The translations under genes and the position numbers were made by a program. From the NCBI GenBank assembly GCA_030041305.1, contig JASHOC010000237.1:1-56879 (forward strand): a DNA stretch of 56,879 nt. Direction: 5' to 3'. The first letter of the stretch is position 1. Every line of letters starts with the position of its first letter. Below the pieces are notes generated by a model. That model saw nothing but the letters and a program-made list of their open reading frames with translations. It ran no database searches and was not told the DNA's origin. The stretch comes from Acidobacteriaceae bacterium (GTDB lineage Bacteria > Acidobacteriota > Terriglobia > Terriglobales > Acidobacteriaceae). Below are positions 44,900 through 53,678 of this stretch, piece by piece.

Positions 44900-45088
44900 C
44901 TAATCCAAACCAGGCAAATCACCGGGAAACCATGCGGATTCGCTGGTCGCGTCCAGAGGCTTATTGGTTGAGTCTTCCGAAGCGCGGTCAGCACGATCCC
45001 GTTCCTGCATCAGTTCATAGAAGATCCGGATCACGTCAGCCTGGTCGCTCAATAGAAGAGGGAAGCTGGAAATGGGATGGCTTGCCAT
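44900..45088 (-). CDS. doubtful small protein
   Basis: A minus-strand frame of 62 residues beginning MASHPISSFPLLLSDQADVI with GAGGTG upstream and a helical middle (RIFYELMQERDRADRA). The composition is more protein-like than its neighbours, but no family is recognised and no partner gene is near. It may be chance. Confidence 0.25.
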   Translation of the reverse strand: MASHPISSFPLLLSDQADVIRIFYELMQERDRADRASEDSTNKPLDATSESAWFPGDLPGLD

Positions 45089-45292
45089 GTGTCGCACCTC
45101 AGACCAAAGTGTTGGTTTCGTCCTGTTTGTACCGCCCGTCCGTCAGACAGATTCGCAGGACACTCTTCGTTATGCACTTCCTCTGCCAAATGCCGCAGCG
45201 AAACGAAGATTTGCTGCACGGTTAATTATGAAGAATTTAGGGTTGGCGTTTCTTTGCGAATTCCAATGATCTGACGAAGTTGCTCGAAACGT

Positions 45293-45353
45293 GGCGCCGA
45301 GATAACGTCACCTGCGCCGAGATATCGTCACCTGGCGCCGAGATATCGTCGCG
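45293..45353. repeat. three 20-21-bp tandem repeats (GCGCCGAGATATCGTCACCT)
   Basis: Units at 45293-45313, 45314-45333 and 45334-45353 share GCGCCGAGATAWCGTC; two of the units carry the palindromic GATATC. They lie about 350 bases upstream of the exopolysaccharide operon, on the side where its promoter is expected, so they may be operator sites. Confidence 0.7.
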
Positions 45354-45703
45354 AAAGACGAAATTTCGTCTGCGAAGACAGAGAGCTCTCTGTTGCGGTT
45401 TCGGGCCGAGTCTGCGCTGTGCACCCGTTTCGGGCAGAAGGTCGGCAAGCGGAAACCCTTGAAACATCTCGCCCGCGACGACACACCCTTGCACTTTTCG
45501 CGCCTCCGGGATCCCCGCACCTCGATCTCCGCTCCGTTGCCCATCCGTGACCTTGAGCCGCCCTTCCATTTCCTTGCATTGCGTGATGTAGCTCACTAAC
45601 AATTGCTTCCCAATCCCGCAGACTGGGTGTGCCCGGCCTGCGGCCATTCGCAGTGTGTCGAACCGCGGCGCCGCGCGACTCTCGAAACTGAGGTTTCCCG
45701 GTC

Positions 45704-48250
45704 TTGCCTGATGGCGCCCCGGTTGAGCAGGTCTCCCCAGGCGAGCTTGAATTGCTGGCCTCGGCCGAGGTTCGCCGCGGTCACGCCTCGGTTTCACTGC
45801 GCGAATTATGGCAGGCCTTCAAGCGCCGCCGCCGCCTCGTCGGCCTCATCGAGGGCGGCCTTCTGCTCCTTTGCCTCCTGTATTGCCTCGTCGCTCCCAA
45901 TCAATATGAGGCAGCCGCCAAAATCGAACTGCGCACTTCCCCGGCGTCCTCGTTGAGTCTGGACGCGACCGAGCCGCTCGCCTCCGCCTCCATCCTTTCC
46001 GCGCCGGTCGCCCTCGAAACCCTTGCCGGCGTGCTGCGCAGCGACCGTCTCGCCTGGCGCGTCATTACCGGCCTCAAGCTCTACCAGGCGCCCGGCTTTC
46101 GCAGCAGTTTTGCCCGCCGATTTCCCGGTTTTCGCCCTGGCGCTCCCGATCCCGCCGCCCAAGCCTGGCTGCTCGACCGTTTCTCGCGCCGCCTCGACAT
46201 CGAAACCATGCCCCGCACCCTGCTCATTCAGGTCCGCTTTCGCTCCCGCGATCCGGCGCTGTCCGCTGCCGTGGTCAACGCCCTCATCCGGGCCTACATC
46301 GAACAGGACACCGAATCCGAGGTTCAGGCCACCGCCCAGGCTTCCGGGTGGCTCCAGAACCAGCTCCGCGAGCTGAAAAACCGCGTCGACCGCGACGACC
46401 GGCGTCTGGCTGATTTCGCGAACGCCCACGGCATCGTCAGCACTCCCGAGACCCTCGCCAACGGCCAGCCCGGCGATGCCGAGCACAATTCCACCGGCTT
46501 GGAAATCGATGAGTTGGGCCGCCAGCTCGTCTCCGCCACCGCCGACCGCATTCTCAGCGAAGCTGAATACCGCGCCGCGTCCCGGGGCGACCCCGAAGCG
46601 GTCATCGCCGCCGATCCCCGCCTTCAGGCGCAAGGCGGCAACTTTGGCTCTGCACTTCTCCAGCAAATTCGCGGGCGCCGCAGCGATCTTGAGCAGGAGC
46701 AGGCGCAGTTGAGCGCCGAGCACGGCCCCGATTTTCCCCGCGTGGTCGAAATTGGCCAACAGTTGCGCGATCTCGACCGGCAAAAACAGGCCGAAGACGC
46801 CAAACTCCTCGCCCAATTCAAGAGCAACTGGCAAACCGCGCTCGAACGCGAGCAAATGGTTCGCAAAAGCCTTGAGGAAACCACCGGCCAAGGTTTGAAG
46901 CTCAATCAGGCCTCGACCCAATACACGGCCATGCGCGAGGAATCCGACGCCGCCCACGCCCTCTATCTGCGGCTGCTCGAAAAGGTTGAGGAAGCCGGTC
47001 TCACTGCCGGCGTTCACACCCCCGACGTCTCGGTGGTGGATGACGCGCGCCCGCCTGTCAAGCCGGTGGCGCCCAATCCGCCGCTCTATTTCGCCATCAC
47101 CTTGTTTGCCGGTCTCTGGCTGGCGGTGGGAGGCGCACTCTTGGCCGAATCGATCCAACGCCCTGAAACTCGCATCGCGCTCGCGCTGCTGGCTGCGCTC
47201 GCCGCCGGCGTGCTTGCCCGCGCCCAAGCCCCCACCCCCAGCACCTCGGGCCTGCCGACCGGCGTCGCCAGCTTCCCGCAGACGCAGGAAACCAAAAGCT
47301 TGCCCAACCCCAAGGAAGCACCCGGGGTCTGGGATGCGCCCGCCGGGTCTACCCCCGCCGGTCTTAGCCCCGCCGGTCTGCCCCTGCCGGGCGCGTCCAC
47401 CGGCTCGCCCATGCCCGCGCCCATCGGCCCCGGAGACTTCCTGGATATCGGCGAGTCCCACACCCCCGAATTCCACTCCGAGGTTCGCGTCTCGCCCGAA
47501 GGAACCGTCACCCTCCCTCTGATCGGCGCCATCAAAATCGTCGGTCTGGACGAACTCGCAGCCGCCCGCGCCATCGAGGGTCAGCTCCTGACCAAAGGCA
47601 TGCTGCTCCATCCCCTGGTTTCCGTGCTGGTGATGGTCTATGCGGGCCAGGACGTCAGCGTGCTCGGCGAAGTCGCGCGGCCCGGTGTCTATCCCTACAC
47701 CTACCATCACCGCCTGCTCGATCTCATCTCCGCGGCCTCGGGCCTTTCACCCAACGCGGGACGCCTCGTCAACATCTTCCATGTCAACGACCCCAAATCC
47801 GCGCACCCCGTCGTTCTCGACCCCAGCGGAACCGACGCCACTTCGGACCACAATCCGGAGCTCAGCCCCGGCGACACCGTCCAGGTCAGTCGCGCCGGTC
47901 TCGTCTACGTCGTTGGCGACGTCGTCCGTCCCGGCGGGTTTCCGGTCGATCCCGTTCAGGGGCTCACCGTGGTTCAGGCGCTTTCTCTCGCCTGGGGCCC
48001 TTCGCAGAACGCCGCCCTCGGCAAAGCCATCCTTATTCGCGAGCAAAAAGGCGGACGCACCCTCACCGCGCTTAACCTGCATCGCATGTTGCGCGGCCAG
48101 GATCCGGACCAACCTATTCACGATCGCGACATTCTCTACCTGCCCGATTCCATGACCAAGAACCTGATGAATCGCACCCTGGAATCGGCAATTCAATCCA
48201 CCATCGGCGTTTCCATCTATTCGGGCCTCGTCTACTCGCAGAGGTACTAA
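45704..48250 (+). CDS. fused Wzz/GumC chain-length protein and Wza-like polysaccharide export protein
   Basis: An 848-residue protein. Residues 1-480 are a Wzz/GNVR co-polymerase: TM1 at about 45-64, periplasmic coiled coil (LENQLRELKNRVDRDDRRL-like and LRDLDRQKQAEDAKLL), and TM2 at about 460-480. A third hydrophobic stretch (IALALLAALAAGVLARA, about 489-506), shaped like a signal peptide, leads through a Pro-rich linker. A poly-export domain follows (GPGDFLDIGESHTPEFHSEV from about 574), then two SLBB units (VLGEVARPGVYPYTYHHRLL, VVGDVVRPGGFPVDPVQGLT). Normally these are two proteins. There is no lipobox Cys. The start TTG at 45704 follows GAGGT by 9 bases. It is first in the operon with the polymerase and flippase. 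Confidence 0.88.
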   Translation: MPDGAPVEQVSPGELELLASAEVRRGHASVSLRELWQAFKRRRRLVGLIEGGLLLLCLLYCLVAPNQYEAAAKIELRTSPASSLSLDATEPLASASILSAPVALETLAGVLRSDRLAWRVITGLKLYQAPGFRSSFARRFPGFRPGAPDPAAQAWLLDRFSRRLDIETMPRTLLIQVRFRSRDPALSAAVVNALIRAYIEQDTESEVQATAQASGWLQNQLRELKNRVDRDDRRLADFANAHGIVSTPETLANGQPGDAEHNSTGLEIDELGRQLVSATADRILSEAEYRAASRGDPEAVIAADPRLQAQGGNFGSALLQQIRGRRSDLEQEQAQLSAEHGPDFPRVVEIGQQLRDLDRQKQAEDAKLLAQFKSNWQTALEREQMVRKSLEETTGQGLKLNQASTQYTAMREESDAAHALYLRLLEKVEEAGLTAGVHTPDVSVVDDARPPVKPVAPNPPLYFAITLFAGLWLAVGGALLAESIQRPETRIALALLAALAAGVLARAQAPTPSTSGLPTGVASFPQTQETKSLPNPKEAPGVWDAPAGSTPAGLSPAGLPLPGASTGSPMPAPIGPGDFLDIGESHTPEFHSEVRVSPEGTVTLPLIGAIKIVGLDELAAARAIEGQLLTKGMLLHPLVSVLVMVYAGQDVSVLGEVARPGVYPYTYHHRLLDLISAASGLSPNAGRLVNIFHVNDPKSAHPVVLDPSGTDATSDHNPELSPGDTVQVSRAGLVYVVGDVVRPGGFPVDPVQGLTVVQALSLAWGPSQNAALGKAILIREQKGGRTLTALNLHRMLRGQDPDQPIHDRDILYLPDSMTKNLMNRTLESAIQSTIGVSIYSGLVYSQRY

Positions 48251-48254
48251 ACCG

Positions 48255-49475
48255 ATGCGCAGCCTGGCCTGGACCCTCCTCGTCGCGTTCGCCTTCGCGG
48301 TTCCCTGGGAGTACTCGCTCGACCTCGGACCGCCTTTCGGTAATGTGGCGCGCATCGTGGGCCTGGTCTTGCTTCTCACCGCCGTTCCCGCCGTCCTCCA
48401 GGCCGGCCGCCTGCGCTCGCCCGGCCCCCTCCAGTGGCTGGTGCTGGCGTTCTACCTCTGGTTCTGCTGCACCTCTTTCTGGACCATCGATCCAGCGGAG
48501 ACTTCTTATCGAATCCGCGCCTATTTTCAGGAAATGATGGTCGTCTGGCTGGTCTGGGAGTTCGCCGAGACACCTCGCGACCTGCGCTCGCTCCTGCGCG
48601 CTTACGTCGCCGGCTCGTGGGTGCTCGCCGCTCTTACTCTCGTCAATTTCAGCTCCCCTGAAGCCATCGCCGCCGGCCAGGTGCGCTTCGCCGCCTACGG
48701 TCAGGACCCCAACGACGTCGCCCGCTTTCTCGATCTCGGTTTTCCTCTCGCCGCCCTGCTCATTCATTGCGAGCCCCGCTGGCCGCAGCGCCTGCTCGCC
48801 GTGGGCTATCTGCCCATCGGTCTGGTTGCCGTTCTTCTGACGGCGTCCCGTGGCGGTTTCCTCGCCGCCCTGGCGGCCCTCGCCGGTTGCGCCGCGATTC
48901 TGGCCCGCGGCCACGCCAAAGCCGTCCTCGCTGTCCTTCTCGCTTCGCCGGTCCTCGCTCTCGGCCTCTGGTACGCCATTCCAAGCGCCACCTTCTCCCG
49001 CCTGGCCACCATTCCGGAGCAGCTTCGTTCCGCCGACCTCAATCAGCGCCTCAACATCTGGTCCGAAGGGTGGCAGGCGTTTCTCCGCGCTCCGTTCATC
49101 GGTTCGGGTGCGGGCGCTTTCGTACGCGCCGCCGGAACCGCGCCCATCGACACCGCCCACAACACCGCCCTTTCCATCGTTGTCGGCGGCGGCCTTTGCG
49201 CGCTGTTTCTGGGCGCGGCCATCGTCACCCTTGCCGCCTATCTCGCTTCCAAGACGAGTGGCGCGCTGCGTCTGGCCCTCGCCGTCTCCCTGCTGGTCTG
49301 GTCGGTGACCTCGCTTGTTGCTACTGTGGAAGAAAGCCGCACTACCTGGCTGCTGATGGCCCTCATCGCCCTCGCCGCCCGGCTTGCTGAAGATCAGCCG
49401 ATCCCGCTTGCGGCCTGCTTTACCGCGCCAGATGCGCGCCCGGCTCTCGCGCCCGCGCCTCAATCCGCGGACTGA
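48255..49475 (+). CDS. O-antigen ligase/polymerase family membrane protein (Wzy-like)
   Basis: A 406-residue polytopic inner-membrane protein with about 10 TM helices. The family features are a large periplasmic loop after the middle helices and the motif NIWSEGWQAFLRAPFIGSGAG followed by DTAHNTALSIVVGGG, as in the O-antigen ligase/polymerase (Wzy_C) domain. It probably polymerises lipid-linked repeat units at the periplasmic face, with chain length set by the upstream Wzz part. It starts 4 bases after the stop of that gene, with AGAGG upstream, so the two are coupled. Confidence 0.88.
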   Translation: MRSLAWTLLVAFAFAVPWEYSLDLGPPFGNVARIVGLVLLLTAVPAVLQAGRLRSPGPLQWLVLAFYLWFCCTSFWTIDPAETSYRIRAYFQEMMVVWLVWEFAETPRDLRSLLRAYVAGSWVLAALTLVNFSSPEAIAAGQVRFAAYGQDPNDVARFLDLGFPLAALLIHCEPRWPQRLLAVGYLPIGLVAVLLTASRGGFLAALAALAGCAAILARGHAKAVLAVLLASPVLALGLWYAIPSATFSRLATIPEQLRSADLNQRLNIWSEGWQAFLRAPFIGSGAGAFVRAAGTAPIDTAHNTALSIVVGGGLCALFLGAAIVTLAAYLASKTSGALRLALAVSLLVWSVTSLVATVEESRTTWLLMALIALAARLAEDQPIPLAACFTAPDARPALAPAPQSAD

Positions 49476-49564
49476 ATTCTGCCGGCTTGTTGCGCCCGCA
49501 AAGGAGGGCGCCCCCGGTCTCGCCGTTAGGACCTGGGAAACCACTAACGCAAGACGCAATCGCG

Positions 49565-50974
49565 ATGACCAGCACCCCCCAACCCGCGCACCTCGCGCTC
49601 CGGTTCAGCGTCAACCGCAGCATCCTGCGCGCGGCCATCTCCGTCGGCGCGGTAAGCGTCGCCGTTAAACTCACTGGAGCTTTCAAAGAAATTGCCGTCG
49701 CCGGCGTCTACGGCCGCTCGGACGCCATGGACGCCTTCCTGGCCGCCGCCCTCGTCCCCAGCCTGCTCGTCAATCTGATCTCCGAGTCGATGAACCAGGC
49801 CCTCATTCCCACCCTCGTCCGCGTCCGCGAGCAGGAGGGCCATGAACGAGCGCAGCAACTCGTTTCCAGTTCCCTCCTCTGGATGTGCCTGCTCCTCATC
49901 GCCGCCTCGGCCCTCATGGCGCTTGCCGCTCCCCTCTTCTTCCCGCTCATCGCCTCGCATTTTCCTGCCGTCAAGCTGGCTCTCTCCATCCGCCTTTTCT
50001 ACGGGTTGCTGCCGATCGTGCTCATCACCGGCGTTGCCGTCAACTGCGCCGCCGGCCTCAACACCCTCGACCGTTTCGCCCTTCCCGCGCTGGCGCCCAT
50101 GGTCATTTCGGTTTCCATCATCGTCGGCGCGCTCACTCTCGGGCATCGCTTCGGCATCTGGGCCATGGTCGACGCCACCGTCGCAGGCTCTCTCGTCCAC
50201 GCCGGCCTCGTGGTCACCATGATGCATGCCCACGGCTACCGCTTTCGCCTGCGCTGGTATGGAATGACCGAAGCCACGCGCGAAGTGGGCCGCCAGTACG
50301 GCCCTGTCCTGCTCAGCGGCATGGTCGCCTCCGGCGGTCTGCTCGTCGATCAGGCGATGGCCGCCATGCTGCCCTCGGGCTCCGTCTCCGCCCTCGTCTA
50401 CGCCAACCGCTTTGTCACCGTCGTTCTCACGCTCCTCGCCGGCGCCATCTCCACCGCCATCGTGCCTTACTTGTCGCGCCTCATCGCACACCGCGACTGG
50501 CCCGCCTGCCGCCACACCCTCGGCACCTGGGTCCGCCTCACCGCACTTGTCTCCGCGCCCGTCGCCCTTCTGCTCATCGCCGGCGCCCACCCCCTCGTTC
50601 GCATCGTCTTCCAGCACGGCGCCTTTGGCCCGCGCGACACCCTCATTGTCGCTCGTGTCCTCGCCATGTTCGCCATTCAGATTCCCTTCTTCGTGGTCAG
50701 CCGCGTCTTCTACCGTTTCATCGTGGCCATGCGCCGCACCGACCTCATCTTCTATTGCGGAGCCATCAATCTCGCCCTCGACGTCATCCTGAACCTGGTC
50801 CTCATGCGCTTCTACGGAGTCGCGGGCATCGCCCTCGCTACTTCCCTGTGGATGGTCGCCACCTTCCTGTTCCTCTGGTACTGGAGCCGCCGCCTGCTCG
50901 CCGCCGCTTTCGCTCATGATGCGGCTGCCCCCGCCGGCCCTCCATGCGCCCCAACTCCTCTGGTTCAGGATTGA
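49565..50974 (+). CDS. MurJ/Wzx-like lipid flippase (MVF family)
   Basis: A 469-residue multidrug/oligosaccharidyl-lipid/polysaccharide (MOP) family flippase with about 12-14 TM helices. The N-terminus shows SILRAAISVGAVSVAVKLTG and FKEIAVAGVYGRSDAMDAFL, and later QALIPTLVRVREQEG and LLVDQAMAAMLPSGSVSALV, which are the MurJ-type signatures. In this operon the likely role is to flip a lipid-linked exopolysaccharide unit, although MurJ homologues flip lipid II. ATG at 49565 starts the conserved part; the frame is open to 49487. It overlaps no neighbour; the deacetylase gene starts 6 bases after its stop. Confidence 0.88.
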   Translation: MTSTPQPAHLALRFSVNRSILRAAISVGAVSVAVKLTGAFKEIAVAGVYGRSDAMDAFLAAALVPSLLVNLISESMNQALIPTLVRVREQEGHERAQQLVSSSLLWMCLLLIAASALMALAAPLFFPLIASHFPAVKLALSIRLFYGLLPIVLITGVAVNCAAGLNTLDRFALPALAPMVISVSIIVGALTLGHRFGIWAMVDATVAGSLVHAGLVVTMMHAHGYRFRLRWYGMTEATREVGRQYGPVLLSGMVASGGLLVDQAMAAMLPSGSVSALVYANRFVTVVLTLLAGAISTAIVPYLSRLIAHRDWPACRHTLGTWVRLTALVSAPVALLLIAGAHPLVRIVFQHGAFGPRDTLIVARVLAMFAIQIPFFVVSRVFYRFIVAMRRTDLIFYCGAINLALDVILNLVLMRFYGVAGIALATSLWMVATFLFLWYWSRRLLAAAFAHDAAAPAGPPCAPTPLVQD

Positions 50975-50979
50975 TTGCG

Positions 50980-51816
50980 ATGGCTTACACGTCCGCCCAA
51001 TACCTGCTCCGCTTCGACGATCTTTGCCCCACCGTCTCCGCCCTGCGCTGGCGTGCCTGCGTGGCCCTTATCGAGGAATTCCATCTCCATCCCATCCTCG
51101 CCGTCGTTCCCGACAATCGCGACCCCGAGCTGTGCGCCTCTCCGCCCGATCCGGGTTTCTGGAATCGTTTGCGCGCCCTCGAGGCCGCTGGCGCCGCCGT
51201 CGCCCTCCACGGCTATCACCATCTCTGCCTCAGCCGGGGCCGCAGCCTCCTCCCGCTCCATTCCCAATCGGAATTCGCCGGCGTCTCTGCCGCCACGCAG
51301 CGCGCCTGGATCGGGGAGGGCCTCCACCTCCTCCGCGCTCACAGCCTCAACCCACGCCTATGGGTCGCTCCTCGCCACGGCTTCGACGCCGCCACCCTCG
51401 CCACCCTCCGCGACGAAGGCATCCTTCTCCTCTCCGATGGCTTCGCCCGCCGTCCCTTCCTTTCGAACGGGCTCACCTGGATTCCCCAACAGCTTTGGGC
51501 GCCGGTCGAGAAACCCTCCGGCCTTTGGACCATCTGCGTCCATCCCAACACCACATCCGCAGCCGCGCTCGCCGCTCTGCACGCCTTCCTTTCTCGCAAC
51601 GCCGCCTGCTTCACCTCCATCGAGCGCGTCATCGCCGAATCCCAACCCACCCCGCTCACCTTCGGCGAGCGCTTTGCCGCGCGCCTCGCCCTCTGGCGCA
51701 TCCGCGCCTCCCGCGCCGCCGCGACCATCCGCGCCCGCCGTCGTGGCCTTGAGCCCTCGCCGTCCCCGGCCGAATCACCGCCACCCTCGGACCCTCACCG
51801 ATGCGAACCAACTTAG
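50980..51816 (+). CDS. DUF2334-type polysaccharide deacetylase
   Basis: A 278-residue protein of the carbohydrate-deacetylase superfamily (NodB-like barrel). The first conserved element is LLRFDDLCPTV with the catalytic DD, followed by VVPDNRDPEL, ALHGYHHL (metal His) and LWVAPRHGFDAATLATLRDEG. No signal peptide is seen. It would modify a sugar of the exopolysaccharide, which fits its position as last gene of the operon. ATG at 50980 is chosen because AGGA lies 9 bases upstream; the frame from 50944 overlaps the flippase gene. The C-terminal 50 residues are Arg/Ala/Pro-rich. Confidence 0.85.
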   Translation: MAYTSAQYLLRFDDLCPTVSALRWRACVALIEEFHLHPILAVVPDNRDPELCASPPDPGFWNRLRALEAAGAAVALHGYHHLCLSRGRSLLPLHSQSEFAGVSAATQRAWIGEGLHLLRAHSLNPRLWVAPRHGFDAATLATLRDEGILLLSDGFARRPFLSNGLTWIPQQLWAPVEKPSGLWTICVHPNTTSAAALAALHAFLSRNAACFTSIERVIAESQPTPLTFGERFAARLALWRIRASRAAATIRARRRGLEPSPSPAESPPPSDPHRCEPT

Positions 51817-51929
51817 TGGCTCCCGGACACACCTTCTCTGCTCTCGCTTCAGGCAGAGCCGGCGAAGCGGAATTGCGGGGCGGCCCGAGAATGTTCCAGA
51901 GCGCCCCTTGTTCGAGGATGAAATCGCGT

Positions 51930-53138
51930 TTACGCGGCGATCAGATCTTTGTTGATCTCCACGCCCAAACCCGGACCTTGCGGCAAGTTCAGATAGCCTT
52001 CCTTGTCCACCAGTGGGGCATTCTCCATGATCGCGAACCCATTCGTATATGCGGCGACAGGTGGGTCGTGGAGGATCTCAATCCACGGCGAGTTGGGCCA
52101 GGAGGCGATGGCGTGGAGCTGGGCAATGGTGCCGAGATTGCCTCCGCCGTGATGGGGAATCAATCTCTTATGGTGCGCTTGGGCCAAGGCCCCGATCTCC
52201 CGGAACCCGGTCACGCCGTCGGCCACCATAACATCGGGTTGCACGATGCTGAAGACCTTCTGCTCGAGGATCCATCGGAATTCGTGTACGCCACGATTGT
52301 TCTCTCCCCCGGCGATGGGAATATCCACCGAGTTGCTCAACCGGGCCAGTTCGTCGAACGAGTAGCGCAGCCGCGGTTCTTCCAGCCACAGACAGTTCAA
52401 GCGCTCCAGTTCCCGCGCCGTCTCCAGCGCGCGGCGATAATCCCACATCACCCCCGGCTGCCACGTGCCAAAGGACTGGGCCTGATTGGCGTCCACCATG
52501 ATCGTCATGTCGTCGCCCGCCGCTTTGCGCACCCCCTCGACCATTTGCACGTCTTCTTTCATCGTCTGGTAATGCGCTCGAAGCTTGATCGCCTTCCAAC
52601 CTTGTCCTTTGAGCTCGACCGCCATGCGCGCCCTTTCCTCCGGAGTGGAAAGCTGGATCATGCTCGCATAGGCGGGAACCCGATCCTTGTCCGCGCCCCA
52701 GAGTTTGTAAAGAGGTTGGCCGGCGGCTTTCCCGATCAAGTCCCACAGCGCAATCTCCAGCGCCGAAACCGTACGCGGGCTTCCGCCCACGTAATAGCGC
52801 AGCGGGCCGGCGAGCTGCTCGATGTCGAACGGGTCCTTTCCGACAAGCTGAGATTTGGCCCTCGCCAGCCAGGCATCCTCCATCCCTGGCCCGATGCCCG
52901 AAACTCCCTGATCGGTTTGAATCTCGATGACCGAGCCGCCGCCGATCCGATGGGTGGTCACCGTTCCTGGATCCCACGCCGCTTCCATCTTGCCGGTTTC
53001 GCGAACCACCTTCAGGTTCACGATCCGAATGTCGGTGATTCTGAACCGGGCCGCCGCGCGCAATTGCGGCATCAGCGACGGTAACTGCGGCATCACAGCG
53101 GCAAGCGCCGCCGACTTCAGAAAATCTCTTCGTTGCAT
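51930..53138 (-). CDS. Tat-exported mandelate racemase/muconate lactonizing enzyme family protein
   Basis: A 402-residue enolase-superfamily enzyme. RRDFLKSAALAAVMPQLPS at the start is a twin-arginine signal. The capping domain is followed by the barrel with AIKLRAHY, the metal ligands in VDANQ, EEPR and IAGGEN, and the His in PHHGGGNLG near the end. It resembles sugar-acid dehydratases of this superfamily, but the exact reaction (racemase, dehydratase or cycloisomerase) cannot be told. It converges with the exopolysaccharide operon and is separated from the diguanylate cyclase by 540 bases. Confidence 0.9.
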   Translation of the reverse strand: MQRRDFLKSAALAAVMPQLPSLMPQLRAAARFRITDIRIVNLKVVRETGKMEAAWDPGTVTTHRIGGGSVIEIQTDQGVSGIGPGMEDAWLARAKSQLVGKDPFDIEQLAGPLRYYVGGSPRTVSALEIALWDLIGKAAGQPLYKLWGADKDRVPAYASMIQLSTPEERARMAVELKGQGWKAIKLRAHYQTMKEDVQMVEGVRKAAGDDMTIMVDANQAQSFGTWQPGVMWDYRRALETARELERLNCLWLEEPRLRYSFDELARLSNSVDIPIAGGENNRGVHEFRWILEQKVFSIVQPDVMVADGVTGFREIGALAQAHHKRLIPHHGGGNLGTIAQLHAIASWPNSPWIEILHDPPVAAYTNGFAIMENAPLVDKEGYLNLPQGPGLGVEINKDLIAA

Positions 53139-53678
53139 AAACGACCCCCGGAGAGTGCACCCATCCTACCTTGGGAAAGAATCAAGCGACCATTCTACCT
53201 GCAAGCTGGCGCCCTCGTCGCGGGCCTCGGCGGCTGCGATCTGCGAACCTCGATGCGGCGAGCCATTTCTCTCCAGCGACGATGCCGACCACCATCTGCG
53301 TTCCCGGATCCAGTCTGAAGTTCTTCTTCGCCCCCGAAAGCACTCCGGAAGCGGAACCGGCGGCGTCGCCGCTCAACATCACACCCGGAATCCCCGTGGC
53401 GTCCCCGCTGGAGCCCACCTGGCCCCCGCTTCCAATTCAAGGACCAATTCCTGGCGACTTTGGAATGCGTGCGCGCATATCCTTGAGACGTGGGAGCAGA
53501 GCGCCTCGCCGCCCTCGGTCCACAAGCCCAGCACCATGGGCATAGCCGCCCCGGAACTTCCGCAAGCCGCACGTCCCGACCCGTGCCCACACCAGAGTCA
53601 CACGGATCACCCAAAGTTCGCATCCGCAACTCTGTTTTCCAGCGCATTCCTGCCGATATACGAGTTGGGAGAACTGCG
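53139..53678. other. 540-bp stretch without a convincing gene
   Basis: Between the divergent MR/MLE gene and the cyclase gene. A plus-strand frame from 53283 (MPTTICVPGSSLKFFFAPES, then a Pro-rich part) has protein-like composition but no family match and no ribosome site. It could be an eroded gene. Confidence 0.3.

Larger units (their letters stand above)
44245..45703. other. 1.46-kb stretch without a convincing gene, holding several repeats
   Basis: Between the barrel gene and the exopolysaccharide operon. It holds the inverted 117-bp repeat, a 23-bp tandem duplication with DnaA-box-like nonamers, one doubtful small frame, and three 20-bp tandem units at 45293. The longer open frames here run on both strands and match nothing. 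Confidence 0.5.
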
